Below are positions 45,798 to 54,287 of a stretch of 64,000 nt of DNA, in pieces (position 1 is the stretch's first letter; the number at the start of each line of letters is the position of its first letter). The notes below the pieces were generated by a model, which ran no database searches, was not told where the DNA came from, and worked only from the letters and a program-made list of their open reading frames with translations. The DNA is taken from positions 1 through 64,000 of the forward strand of contig CAJTOJ010000012.1 of NCBI GenBank assembly GCA_910577665.1. Reading direction: 5' to 3'. Both the position numbers and the translations under genes were made by a program. This stretch comes from an uncultured Acetatifactor sp. Lineage in GTDB: Bacteria; Bacillota; Clostridia; Lachnospirales; Lachnospiraceae.

Positions 45798-45850
45798 GAA
45801 GTGCCGAAAGGCACGATTTTGCGAATGGGCATGGGCTGAACGTAACTTTT
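45798..45850 (+). repeat. Degenerate family C repeat end
   Basis: GTGCCGAAAGGCACGATTTTGC then ATGGGCATGGGCTGAACGTAAC parallels the right end of copy 3 (GTGCAAGCACGATTTTCTGCC then ATGGACTGGCTGAACTGTTAC). It sits directly after the XRE stop codon. Confidence 0.5.
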
Positions 45851-45982
45851 GAAATCTACACATAAGACAAAAGGGATCCAGGCTATTATGGTATGGCCGG
45901 ATCTTTTTTTGTGTGGAAAAGGGGTTGACATGGAAATAAGACAGGGGGCGCCACAGGGCACCCCTGTCCCGGAGCCTTGCCT

Positions 45983-46702
45983 TTAGAGTCCCTTCATCAT
46001 GCGTGTGGATACCAGGCAGGTTTCCCCGTTGGTAAAATGGAGGATTCGGTTTTTGACATCTATCTCTTTTATATTCTTTTTGTTTACCAGAAATGACCGA
46101 TGGCAGCGCACAAAGTTACCATCTAAAGTGTTTGCCAGTTCTTTCATGGTGCTGGAAAACTCAATCTGCCGGTCTTTCGCATGGAGTATGACTTTGTGGA
46201 TATTGCTGGAGGTCTCAAAGAAGAAAATATCATCATGATCCACACTGATTTTCCGGCCGCCTGCTTCGATCGTATAGACCTTATGCGTCTTGTTGGTCTG
46301 TAGCGTATAACGTTCCATTGCTTTTAACAGGCATTCTCTGATTTTTATTTTTGCTTCTGCAGGGTTGTCTTTTAATATAAAGTCCATTGCCTCCACCCGA
46401 TACTGGAATGTCATGTAGCTTAGTTCAGAATGCGCAGTTATGAAAATGATGAAGCCACGCGGATCGGATAATCTGATCTGCTGCGCCAGCTTCATCCCGT
46501 TCATATTGCTGTTTAGGTCAATATCAAGGAAATAGATACCTGTGTTCTGGCTGGTTTTGACTTTTTCCAAAAGCACAAAAGGGTCTCCTGCATCTAGAAC
46601 CAGCTGCATGTCCAGTTCTTCTATCAGCACGGTATTTTCAATGGTCTGTACGATCGTCTGCCGCTGTACGGTATCATCTTCGCACACAAAGATGTCTAGC
46701 AT
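45983..46702 (-). CDS. AgrA-like response regulator (receiver + LytTR)
   Basis: 239 residues from the ATG at 46702. The receiver domain (about 1-125) has FVCEDD, the acceptor Asp in FLDIDLNSNMNG and TAHSEL. The LytTR DNA-binding domain (about 140-235) reads VYTIEAGGRKISVDHDDIFFFETSS, FVRCHRSFLVNKKNIKEI, and ends STRMMKGL. AgrA-type proteins bind direct repeats when phosphorylated. The gene follows the kinase by seven bases on the same strand. Confidence 0.92.
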   Translation of the reverse strand: MLDIFVCEDDTVQRQTIVQTIENTVLIEELDMQLVLDAGDPFVLLEKVKTSQNTGIYFLDIDLNSNMNGMKLAQQIRLSDPRGFIIFITAHSELSYMTFQYRVEAMDFILKDNPAEAKIKIRECLLKAMERYTLQTNKTHKVYTIEAGGRKISVDHDDIFFFETSSNIHKVILHAKDRQIEFSSTMKELANTLDGNFVRCHRSFLVNKKNIKEIDVKNRILHFTNGETCLVSTRMMKGL

Positions 46703-46709
46703 AATCAAG

Positions 46710-48005
46710 TCACACCTTTCTGGTAGCAAGCTCAAGGTGCTGCGTGAAGAAGCCGCATTGCATAGTTGTTTCGTGCAGCACATTGTCATAAGAACGGATG
46801 ATTTTCTGGACATTAGAAAGACCGATTCCCTGATGTCCATCTTTTGTACTAACCCCTTTTTGTTTCAACTTATAAAGCGCCACGCCATTGTCATGAAAAC
46901 GATTACTTATGGTGATTGAGACACTATCCGTATTCTGGATTATATTCAAACCTATTTGCGGCTGTCCGGTTTCCAGTGTGGCTTCAATCGCATTATCCAA
47001 AAAGATTCCCAGTATTCTGGCAAGATCCACGGTGTCTATTAGAAAACTGTCCACGCTGTCAGGAATATCAATGGTGACATCAATCCCTGACTCATGGGCA
47101 TAAATCATTTTTGCAGAGAGCAGGCTTTTGATTTCCAATACATGGATGTTACTTAGCTGGTTTAACTTGTAGTCACCCTGGTCTATCAGATGCTTTGTTG
47201 GAAAAATTTTGTTGTCAAAAAACTTTTTTAACTCTGCCATATCGCCATTTTCCATGTAGCCGGATAGAGAGAGCAAAATATTAACATAATCATGTTTAAA
47301 GGAGCGAAGGCCGTTATACAGGACTTCCAGATTGTGTGTGTAGTCCTGCAAATCCTGCAAGGCTTTTCTTTTTGCCTCTGTCTGTATTTGTTCCTGCCAG
47401 GAACGGCGCATTGCCAGAAGCAGAAAAAGCATGACAAGCAGATAGCCTGAAATATGTAACACATTATTATAAATCATTCTGCCAAAAGAGCCATTCTGCC
47501 CCGGAATCACATCATCGAACAAATAGATGGTGACAAGAAGCAGCAACGCGGCATCGACCAGATACCATGTCTGCGGAAGGCGTAAAATGCCTTTGCCGGA
47601 CAGTAATAATTTTTTGAGAAGACCGCCGCAAAACAATGTAGCATAATAAAAAAGTATAACGCGAATCACCGCCATACCAATAGAAAAATAAGGATGATTC
47701 GATAAAGCTGCGGGAACCAGCATATCCAGAAGAATGGACAGTACATTATCTATCAGAACGGTAAGCACAAATCCGATCATGCCCATACAGACATTCTGGG
47801 ATGCAGTATCCCGATGGATCACCAATCCATATACACAGGCTGCTACCAGGATACCGAACAGGCCATATGGGATACAGGACAGGAGCGTTACAGGCATTGC
47901 GGCAAGCAACAGCAGCATATAAAGCGCGATAAATGCTTTCAGGCTCATACTTTTGGGCCATACATTACGAATGGCAAGGGAGAGCTGGAAAAAAGACAGC
48001 AGCAT
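46710..48005 (-). CDS. AgrC-like sensor histidine kinase (GHKL)
   Basis: 431 residues from the ATG at 48005 (GAAGGAAT upstream). About six N-terminal transmembrane helices (to about residue 200) form the sensor, then a coiled region with RSFKHDYVNILLSLSGYMENGD (His kinase H-box of the AgrC type). The ATPase domain has ILGIFLDNAIEATLETG, then GIGLSNVQKIIRSYDN. This group senses peptide pheromones or antimicrobial peptides. No agrB or agrD is visible, so the signal is unknown; a 63-residue membrane peptide lies divergently upstream. Confidence 0.92.
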   Translation of the reverse strand: MLLSFFQLSLAIRNVWPKSMSLKAFIALYMLLLLAAMPVTLLSCIPYGLFGILVAACVYGLVIHRDTASQNVCMGMIGFVLTVLIDNVLSILLDMLVPAALSNHPYFSIGMAVIRVILFYYATLFCGGLLKKLLLSGKGILRLPQTWYLVDAALLLLVTIYLFDDVIPGQNGSFGRMIYNNVLHISGYLLVMLFLLLAMRRSWQEQIQTEAKRKALQDLQDYTHNLEVLYNGLRSFKHDYVNILLSLSGYMENGDMAELKKFFDNKIFPTKHLIDQGDYKLNQLSNIHVLEIKSLLSAKMIYAHESGIDVTIDIPDSVDSFLIDTVDLARILGIFLDNAIEATLETGQPQIGLNIIQNTDSVSITISNRFHDNGVALYKLKQKGVSTKDGHQGIGLSNVQKIIRSYDNVLHETTMQCGFFTQHLELATRKV

Positions 48006-48293
48006 TTTAATACATTCCTTCTTTCGAAATTTGCTTTCTTGATTATACTGTATGTGATTCTCTGTATCAAGCATTGCTCTGCGAAAATGATGAAAAAATG
48101 CATGGCCTGCCGGAAAAGAACAGCACTTATTTACAGGATGAAGCATCTTATGACTGCATTGAGGGAAGCATTGGTTTTTTTGCTATAATAACCTTATTCT
48201 TGGCAGGGGGCCAACATGTCATGAGCGTTGCAGTGACCATGGCATACAAGCCTTCTCCAAATACATAATTGCTTTGGAAGGAGATAAGAAGTT

Positions 48294-48485
48294 ATGAAAC
48301 AAATCTTAAAAGGAGCTGCCATAGCTGCTATCGTATTGATTGTCTTTATCGCAATCAATGTGATCTGTAATATAAATGGCATTAACTTAGATTCCATATC
48401 CAGCGGTCCCGTCATAGCGGTCTGTGCCATGCTGATTTTCCGGGAATCGACCAGAAATAGAGAAAATAAAGAAGACCAAAAATAA
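48294..48485 (+). CDS. Small membrane protein, 63 residues
   Basis: MKQILKGAAIAAIVLIVFIAIN... one or two hydrophobic segments (about 6-27 and 36-49) and a charged C-terminus (RNRENKEDQK). Ribosome site AAGGAGAT lies before the ATG, with TATAAT at 48184-48189 upstream, and a terminator follows. I do not recognise the family. It diverges from the AgrCA-like operon and could be its target or a signal-related peptide, which is speculative. Confidence 0.65.
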   Translation: MKQILKGAAIAAIVLIVFIAINVICNINGINLDSISSGPVIAVCAMLIFRESTRNRENKEDQK

Positions 48486-48529
48486 AATAGTAGTTTTATC
48501 ATCATATGATCTGCTATCTGGTGGACAAA

Positions 48530-48567
48530 TGGGTGAGAGACCAAAGGTTTCTCACCCATTCTTTATA
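48530..48567 (+). terminator. Terminator of the small membrane protein gene
   Basis: TGGGTGAGA (48530-48538) pairs with TCTCACCCA (48550-48558), followed by TTCTTTAT. Confidence 0.78.
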
Positions 48568-49080
48568 TCGTAATCTGCCGCAGGAAGGATGTCCCTGTCA
48601 GATCTGCTGCCATATAAAAGTTTTATTTACGAAACTTCCGGACTTTTCCTTATGATGGTGCAGCGGATGGTATAGGAGTTTAGCCGGGGCTGCCGGCCTA
48701 CCCATGTCTGTTTTAGGAAGATATTTTCATGCAATCTGCTTTTCACTGTAGCTTTCTTCCTTTTACAGAAGAACATGGCTGCTTCTGGTCACAATGAACT
48801 GTTACAACACATTCCTGTCCTATGCCTGGCAGCGGCGCACCATGGACCTGCCAGAGGGTCTGCCTTATGCGGGATGGGCAGGAGTATCTGGATCTGCACG
48901 ATAAACTACAGATGTTGCCGGCCAGCTACCGGGGGTGATCCTGCCAAAGCAGAAGAGGGCGGTAGCAGATCTGTACGGACAGGATGGCTTCCGCAGGCGC
49001 CAAAATGAGCATTCTTTGCTCATTTTGTGTGCATTATGCTGCTGTGAACGGCAGCTGTGGACAGTGATATTTCAGATAGG
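48568..49080. other. Intergenic region with family C core fragment
   Basis: About 510 bases without an intact gene. GGCGCCAAAATGAGCATTC...TTTGTGTGCAT at 48995-49035 matches the core of family C copy 2, and GAACTGTTAC occurs at about 48798-48807. The frame at 48775-49008 has no ribosome site and is not called. The region may contain an old, degraded gene. Confidence 0.45.
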
Positions 49081-49083
49081 CTC

Positions 49084-49140
49084 TTGACAATTCTTATAAA
49101 TATGATATAGTCTAGATGCAAATGAGTTGCATGTGCATCT
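49084..49140 (+). promoter_or_regulatory. Promoter and nested dyad operator of the metal permease
   Basis: -35 TTGACA (49084-49089), -10 TATAGT (49106-49111), 16-bp spacer. Immediately downstream are ATGCAA-ATGAG-TTGCAT (49116-49132) and, enclosing it, AGATGCA (49114-49120) with TGCATCT (49134-49140). This nested dyad over the start of transcription suits a Fur-family repressor such as the one encoded 1.1 kb downstream. Confidence 0.6.
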
Positions 49141-49298
49141 GAAAAGCGAGAATGCCGGGGAATGCATGCTGGTGCAGACCCTGTTGCAATAGGGCAGATT
49201 GCTGCAACATGAAAATAGAATCTGCTTATCCAGGAAGCCCCCGGGCATGCATACCGTGAAAAGGAATCTGGGTATAGGGAAATAGGAGTGAAAGCGAC
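49141..49298 (+). promoter_or_regulatory. Long structured 5' leader of the metal permease (riboswitch candidate)
   Basis: About 155 bases of leader with nested pairings: ATGCCGGGG (about 49152-49160) against CCCCCGGGCAT near 49240; GCAGA... against ...AATCTGC; GTTGCAAT against ATTGCTGCAAC; then CATACC against GGGTATAG before the ribosome site. A few words (GGGGAA, GGTGCAGACC, CCAGG) recall cobalamin riboswitches, but the core does not match that class well enough to name it. Confidence 0.35.
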
Positions 49299-50198
49299 AT
49301 GCTGCATGTAATAGAACACACTTTAATAGATACTTTGAAATTACTACCGTTTTTATTCTTGACTTATCTGGCTATGGAATACCTGGAACATAAGGCAGCG
49401 GCCCGCACCCAGGAGATGGTGGGAAAGGCGGGCAGACTTGGTCCTGTGATCGGAGGTATACTGGGTATCCTGCCTCAATGCGGTTTTGCAGCTGGGGCTT
49501 CTGGTCTGTATGCAGGACGGGTGATTTCCCTGGGAACCCTGCTTTCCATTTATCTGTCTACTTCTGATGAGATGCTGCCGATCCTGATCTCAGAGCAGGC
49601 ACCTGCCGGGGAGATCTTGAAACTGCTTGCTATAAAAGCAATCATTGGTGTTATGGCGGGGCTTCTGGTGGATCTGCTGTGGGGATGGAGAGAGGGGAGG
49701 GCAGGACAGAAGAAGGAACCTTGTCAGAAAATACCATTGGTAAAACCAGCACAGCCATCATGGCACCAGGAACAGGCCCATATCCATTCCCTGTGCGAGA
49801 AGGAACATTGCGGCTGTGAAAAAGGGATTTTCCGCTCTGCCTTATCTCATACGGTCCAGATTGGCATCTTCATCCTTCTGGTTACGTTTGCGCTGAACCT
49901 GATGTTGCATGCTCTGGGGGAAGATGCCCTGGGAAACCTGATCTTGAACAAGCCTGTCCTGGGTCCTGTGTTGGCAGGTCTGGTGGGGATGATTCCCAAT
50001 TGTGCAGGTTCTGTGGTCATTACCCAGTTATACCTGCGGGGGGCAATGGGGATGGGAGCTGCCATGGCTGGTCTTTTGACAGGTACCGGGGTGGGCCTGC
50101 TGGTGTTGTTTAAGGCTGATCATGACAGGAAGGACGTGCTGAAGGTACTTGGTCTTTTATATTCTATTGGCGTTTTGGCAGGAATTGTGTTAAAATAG
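49299..50198 (+). CDS. Putative metal permease (10TM heavy-metal exporter / manganese-transporter-like)
   Basis: 299 residues, eight to ten hydrophobic segments in two halves, each half with a conserved Cys-containing motif: GGILGILPQCGFAAGASGLYAGR (about 50-72) and GLVGMIPNCAGSVVITQLY (about 228-246). A His/Cys-rich cytoplasmic loop (HSLCEKEHCGCEKG) lies between the halves and looks metal binding. This fits the putative 10TM heavy-metal exporter family. Ribosome site AGGAG precedes the ATG. The Fur-type regulator follows on the same strand, strengthening a metal role; which metal is unknown. Confidence 0.8.
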   Translation: MLHVIEHTLIDTLKLLPFLFLTYLAMEYLEHKAAARTQEMVGKAGRLGPVIGGILGILPQCGFAAGASGLYAGRVISLGTLLSIYLSTSDEMLPILISEQAPAGEILKLLAIKAIIGVMAGLLVDLLWGWREGRAGQKKEPCQKIPLVKPAQPSWHQEQAHIHSLCEKEHCGCEKGIFRSALSHTVQIGIFILLVTFALNLMLHALGEDALGNLILNKPVLGPVLAGLVGMIPNCAGSVVITQLYLRGAMGMGAAMAGLLTGTGVGLLVLFKADHDRKDVLKVLGLLYSIGVLAGIVLK

Positions 50199-50400
50199 CG
50201 GGAACAAAGGCATTCCTGACTGGAATCTGATTTCGCTTTGGCTGGATTCCAAGGGGGCGGTATCATTTTTGAGGCTGCTATGGGAAGCTGTCTTTGATGG
50301 TATAGATGGCATGGATGCCAGGGCGGCATGTCTGGCAGTGTGTAAGCAGGCTTTCTGACATTGGCAGGTATGGGTGTTACAGCATGTATGGGGGTGGAAA

Positions 50401-50883
50401 ATGGGCGCAGAGGAAGCGGAAGCAGCAGGCAGGGCAGAAGACGGAGGGAATGCTGGAGCACTGCAATATCCTGTGGGCCTCCGATGGACAAGACAACGGA
50501 AAAACGTCTACAAAGTGTTGCAGGAAGCCAAAGAGCCTCTGACGGCGGTACAGATTTACCATCTGGCAGAAGCTGTGGCCCAGGGGGAGGAATATGCCAT
50601 TTCTACCATATACAGGATTCTGTCTGCTTTTGAGGAGCGGAACCTGGTGGAGAAATCAGCCAGGCTGGATGATGGAACATTGGCTTATGCCTTGAAAAAA
50701 GAAGGGCACGTCCACTATGCGGTCTGCCTGGAATGCCGCAGAAGGATTCCCTTGCAGAATTGTCCCTTTGCCCATATCCAGATAGAAAAGGAGACAGGGG
50801 ATTTCACAGTCACGTCCCACAAACTGGAACTATATGGGTATTGCAGGGAATGTGAGAGGCAGCGGCAGGGAAGAGAGGAATGA
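50401..50883 (+). CDS. Fur family metalloregulator
   Basis: 160 residues from the ATG at 50401 (GGGGGTGG upstream). The N-terminal about 30 residues are Glu/Ala/Gly-rich and variable. The winged HTH follows (RWTRQRKNVYKVLQEAKEPLTAVQIYHLAEA, YAISTIYRILSAFEERNLV). The metal-binding domain has HVHYAVCLECRRRIPLQNCPF, HKLELYGYCRECERQ, with two CxxC pairs for structural zinc. Fur, Zur, Mur and PerR cannot be told apart by eye. It probably binds the dyad before the metal permease. Confidence 0.9.
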   Translation: MGAEEAEAAGRAEDGGNAGALQYPVGLRWTRQRKNVYKVLQEAKEPLTAVQIYHLAEAVAQGEEYAISTIYRILSAFEERNLVEKSARLDDGTLAYALKKEGHVHYAVCLECRRRIPLQNCPFAHIQIEKETGDFTVTSHKLELYGYCRECERQRQGREE

Positions 50884-50884
50884 T

Positions 50885-51451
50885 ATGTATTGGCATATTG
50901 TAAAATTTCTTATCATTATAATAGTAACACTTCCGTTTTACCTGTTGATCCGTAGACCCTGGAAGCGGAAGGACAAAAGGGAATGGGTACTGGGAGCCTT
51001 CATGCTGTATATGGCAGGTCTTCTGGTTCTGGTACTGGAAGGACAATATGGGGATCCGGCCTGGATGATCCGCTCTGCCACAGAACGGATTGCAGCCTGG
51101 GAGGGGATCAGCCTGGAGCCTTTCCGCACCATCTGCACCAATTTCAGACATTTCATACCGGATGTATTTACGGTAAATATAATTGGGAATATCGTGATGT
51201 TTGTGCCCTGGGGATTCGGACTGCCATATTTATGGGAAGGAATGCGTTCTTTGACTGCTTTGGTGTCCGCCTTCCTGGTTTTGCCCCTTTGTATTGAGAT
51301 CTGTCAGCTTTTTATTGGCCGGAGCGTGGACATAGATGATCTGATCCTCAATTTCCTGGGAAGCAGCCTGGGAGCAGGGGCTTTTTATGGTTTGTGGCGC
51401 CTGCCGTGGGGCAGGGAACGGCTTGCAAACAAGAAACCTTCAAACCATTGA
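50885..51451 (+). CDS. VanZ-like membrane protein
   Basis: 188 residues from the ATG at 50885 (AGAGAGG upstream; first ATG at 50834 lies within the fur gene). Four transmembrane helices and the VanZ pattern NIIGNIVMFVPWGFGLPYLW, LPLCIEICQLFIGRSVDIDDLILNFLGSSLGA. VanZ-type proteins are linked to low-level glycopeptide resistance in some hosts, but most are uncharacterised. The start lies two bases after the fur stop, suggesting co-transcription. Confidence 0.9.
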   Translation: MYWHIVKFLIIIIVTLPFYLLIRRPWKRKDKREWVLGAFMLYMAGLLVLVLEGQYGDPAWMIRSATERIAAWEGISLEPFRTICTNFRHFIPDVFTVNIIGNIVMFVPWGFGLPYLWEGMRSLTALVSAFLVLPLCIEICQLFIGRSVDIDDLILNFLGSSLGAGAFYGLWRLPWGRERLANKKPSNH

Positions 51452-51536
51452 CTGGTATGTGAGCTGAAACCCACACGGGGTATAGGCTAAAGAGGAATAC
51501 AGGAAAAGAACCCGGTGGAAAGGAGGTCACCCTGTA

Positions 51537-52352
51537 ATGAGTGAAGTAGAGATCGTGAAGAAAGCTTACAATGAGGATCCGGAGCGGGAATGGCAGCGTC
51601 TGGAGGGATTCCACTTTGAATTCGAAGTCACAAAACATATGATGCATCGGTACCTAAGAAAAGGAAAAGTCCTGGATATCGGCGGTGGTCCAGGAAGATA
51701 TAGCCTTTATCTGGCAGAGCTTGGATATGATGTGACGCTGGTGGATTTATGCGAGGGCAATGTGATTTTCGCCAAAGAAAAGGCAGCAGAAGCAGGGATG
51801 TCCATCCAGGCGCTTTCCTGTGATGCCCGGGATCTTTCCAGGCTGGATCTTGGAGAATATGACAATATCCTTTTAATGGGTCCCCTCTACCACCTGTTCC
51901 AGGAATCTGATAGGGCGAAATGTGTTCTGGAAGCAAAGAAACACTTGAAAAAAGATGGGGTATTGTTTGCCTCCTTTATCTCCATAACAGGTGGACTGAA
52001 TTATTATCTGGATAATTGTCCGGACCAGCTGATCTATGAACCGGCCATGGATCTTTTTGATTACATGGAACGGGATGAGAGCTGGAGCGGGACAGCTTTT
52101 ACGGAGGCAACATTTATCAACAACCTGGAGATACTACCCTTTTTCCAGAAACTGGGATTTGAGAAACTGGCACTGTTCGGCCAGGAAGGTATTACGGCTA
52201 CCCGGCTGTCCTTTCTGGAACAGACCAGCCAGGAAGTCAGGGAAAAATACCTGGAGCTTTCCCTGAGACTGTGTGAGAACCCTCAATATTTTCCGTACAG
52301 CTCCCATATGATGTATATCGGGACAGTGCAGGAACAGGCACAGATGTTGTAG
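51537..52352 (+). CDS. SAM-dependent methyltransferase
   Basis: 271 residues. Motif I VLDIGGGPGRYSLYLAELG (about 43-61), then VTLVDLCEGNVIFA, DARDLSRLDLGEYDNILLMGPLYHL and an extended C-terminus with MDLFDYMERDESW. It resembles Methyltransf_25 proteins, including some that methylate small molecules. AAGGAGG ribosome site. It stands 85 bases after the VanZ-like gene on the same strand. Confidence 0.9.
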   Translation: MSEVEIVKKAYNEDPEREWQRLEGFHFEFEVTKHMMHRYLRKGKVLDIGGGPGRYSLYLAELGYDVTLVDLCEGNVIFAKEKAAEAGMSIQALSCDARDLSRLDLGEYDNILLMGPLYHLFQESDRAKCVLEAKKHLKKDGVLFASFISITGGLNYYLDNCPDQLIYEPAMDLFDYMERDESWSGTAFTEATFINNLEILPFFQKLGFEKLALFGQEGITATRLSFLEQTSQEVREKYLELSLRLCENPQYFPYSSHMMYIGTVQEQAQML

Positions 52353-52372
52353 TAGAAAGGATTTGGGATATT

Positions 52373-53026
52373 ATGGATCCAAATACATGTCAATCCAGTT
52401 TCAAGGGCCAGAATAATCAGAGCATCAAGCCCCATCTTCAGCCAGAGCACCCTTCGGGGGAACATAACCCCATACATGCGCCTATTCCGGGTCTGGGACT
52501 CCGAAGCATGAAGACGGCATTGGCAACAGTGATCACGGCACTGCTCTATGCTTTCCTGCCAAATAGCAATCCTACATTTGCCTGTATTGGAGCGATCTTT
52601 GGTATGGGGGCGGATATGGAAGATTCCCGCCGCAATGGGGGGAACAGGTTCTTTGGGACCATTATCGGAGGATTTATCGGCCTTGGACTTTATTGGATGG
52701 AGCACGTGATCTATCCGGAAGGTAACTATTGGCTTCGGCTTCCGTTGATTTCCCTGGGGGTGGTGGTGATGATCTCTGTGTGCGTGCTGTTTCACTGGCC
52801 CGGTGGCGTGCAGCCCGGTGGAGTGGTGTTGTGTATAATTTTGTTTAACACACCAGCACATCATATTGATTATGCCGTCAACCGAATGATTGATACAGGC
52901 GTAGGAGTGGCCATTGCCCTGCTGGTAAACTATCTGCTGCCCAGAAGCAGACTGGAACACTGGTTTCACCTGGACCGTGGAGAAAAAGTTATGGAGAAAT
53001 CCGAGGATGAAACAAAAAAGAACTAA
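52373..53026 (+). CDS. Aromatic acid exporter family protein (FUSC-like, N-terminal membrane part)
   Basis: 217 residues. A polar N-terminus with Pro/His-rich segment (about 1-45), then LGLRSMKTALATVITALLYAF, PNSNPTFACIGAIFGMGADMEDSRRNGGNRFFGTIIGGFIGLGLYW, two or three more helices and AVNRMIDTGVGVAIALLVNYLLPRS. This is the PF06081-type membrane domain; full-length family members often carry an extra C-terminal domain, absent here. Its role may be export of aromatic or organic acids, by family inference. It is 20 bases after the methyltransferase. Confidence 0.85.
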   Translation: MDPNTCQSSFKGQNNQSIKPHLQPEHPSGEHNPIHAPIPGLGLRSMKTALATVITALLYAFLPNSNPTFACIGAIFGMGADMEDSRRNGGNRFFGTIIGGFIGLGLYWMEHVIYPEGNYWLRLPLISLGVVVMISVCVLFHWPGGVQPGGVVLCIILFNTPAHHIDYAVNRMIDTGVGVAIALLVNYLLPRSRLEHWFHLDRGEKVMEKSEDETKKN

Positions 53027-53105
53027 AAATAAAAAAAAATTAAAAAAGTGCTTGCATTTATGTAAATCCTATAATATAATACTTCTTGTCTTGTGAAAGA
53101 CAGAC

Positions 53106-53178
53106 GCACCGCTAGCTCAGTTGGTAGAGCACCTGACTCTTAATCAGGGTGTCCAGGGTTCGAGCCCCTGGCGGTGCA
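53106..53178 (+). tRNA. tRNA-Lys(CTT), integration target
   Basis: 73-base cloverleaf: acceptor GCACCGC/GCGGTGC, D-arm GCTC...GAGC, anticodon stem CCTGA/TCAGG with loop CTCTTAA (anticodon CTT at 53139-53141), T-arm CCAGGGTTCGAGCCCCTGG, discriminator A. The anticodon-to-3' end half plus 46 bases beyond is repeated at 58200-58288, so an element uses this gene as its attachment site. Confidence 0.95.
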
Positions 53179-53224
53179 TGAAGAGTCTTGGAGCCTGCAT
53201 TCATGCGGGTTTCGGGGCTTTTTT
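53136..53224 (+). other. attL, left direct repeat of the integrated element
   Basis: 89 bases identical to 58200-58288, starting in the anticodon stem of tRNA-Lys and including the tRNA 3' half and the terminator after it (GGAGCCTGCATTCATGCGGG... then T7). Sequences diverge right after the shared T-run. Confidence 0.93.
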
Positions 53225-54036
53225 TGTTCCGGGGAAGGGGGGCACGGAAAAAATCAGATTTTCCGGGATTGCAGGATTCCGTATAAGTACAGACGGGATA
53301 GAAAACAGAAAACGCCACCGGGGATGACCAGGCCTGGGGGCGGGGACGGGGGCATTCGTGCGCGCGTGTCCTCGCCCGCAAAGGACATGTTTTATTCGCT
53401 ACGCTCATGGGCAAAAACATAAAGCGGCCTGTGGTACGTGCTGTCTCATGCTACGCAATCTCTGACGCGCTACCGCTTGCCGCTTCCGTAAAAGGGAAAG
53501 GACAGGCCGGGTATCCGGCCAGGGGGGAAGGTTAGGGCATGGAAGGCAGGAAGGACAGGCTTCCAGGGAACGGGGCGAACCGGGTTGCATACTACGGGCC
53601 GTGAGGGGCCGCCCTTCACTACATTATGGAACGGGCCGGGTTGGACAAGGGCAAAGGGCACCAGTAAAGAAAAAAAGGGTGTCCGAATGGGAAATCGCCG
53701 GAAGAAGGGGAGAATGGCACCGGGGCAGGGGGCGCGGAGTTTCCGCAAGGGGAAACACTGCCGGAATGCCTGGACTTGCACCGTGGTATAAGTCGCACCA
53801 TATCGCCGCCCAGAGGGCGCCCGGCGATGGGTTTGAAAGGGCTTCCTTTTCCGTATGGGAAGACGCCGGGGAAAGCCAAGTTGTCTGACAACTTCAAAAA
53901 ACGGGGGACTGCTCCGGCCAGGCCGGGAAGAAATTGTGTGAATTGTTCGGGAATTGAAAGCTGGCCGGGAAAGGGCAGGAAAAAGGCCGGGGATTCCCGG
54001 CGCATGGAAGCACGTATTACAGTTTTCCTGCAGGAA
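53225..54036. other. GC-rich non-coding left arm of the element
   Basis: About 810 bases with high G content and no convincing gene; the long open frames here have no ribosome sites and poor composition, and one covers the opposite strand of the ribbon-helix-helix gene. A GGAAAA/TTTTCC hairpin lies at 53246-53264 and GCGCTACCGCTTGC (53468-53481 region) recurs near 56977. The arm could hold integrase arm sites or a lagging-strand origin, but I cannot show it. Confidence 0.5.
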
Positions 54037-54210
54037 TTATGTATTACATTTTTCCTGGAGATACCTGTCGATGCAGGTGCGGACTGCCCAGGAGACGGAC
54101 TTGCCGGGAAATGCCTTCCTAAGTTCCTCAAGCTGGAACTCCTGGACACGGACACAGACAGTCACGGAAGCAGGGACAGAAAACCTGTGGTCATCCTCAT
54201 AAAGTTTCAT
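54037..54210 (-). CDS. Small ribbon-helix-helix (CopG/Arc-like) protein
   Basis: 57 residues, with a very strong ribosome site (TAGGAGGAACCAG before the ATG). The predicted fold is a short strand (SVTVCVRVQ) followed by two helices (EFQLEELRKAFPGKS and SWAVRTCIDRYLQEK), the RHH layout of plasmid copy-control and excision factors. It lies 77 bases after the integrase on the same strand, where phage and plasmid elements often encode an excisionase or copy regulator. The family is unidentified beyond the fold. Confidence 0.7.
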   Translation of the reverse strand: MKLYEDDHRFSVPASVTVCVRVQEFQLEELRKAFPGKSVSWAVRTCIDRYLQEKCNT

Positions 54211-54287
54211 TCTGGTTCCTCCTAGATTTTACGAATAGTGAAATTTCTGTTAGTAATTACAGGAATATTAAAATATCGGCAGAAAGG

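Noticed and set aside
48775..49008. 77-residue open frame with Cys/His pattern
   Set aside because: No ribosome site, ends inside a family C fragment, and no recognisable motif.
49141..49298. Cobalamin riboswitch
   Set aside because: Isolated words match, but the conserved core hairpin and B12-box order do not; kept only as a structured leader of unknown class.
53601..53888. 95-residue open frame in the GC-rich arm, considered as a capsid or structural gene
   Set aside because: Composition is low-complexity with no hydrophobic core and no ribosome site; no sign of a capsid gene anywhere in the element.
53776..54225. 149-residue open frame on the plus strand in the element's left arm
   Set aside because: No ribosome site, Arg/Gly/Pro-rich translation typical of GC-rich non-coding DNA, and it covers the better supported RHH gene on the other strand.
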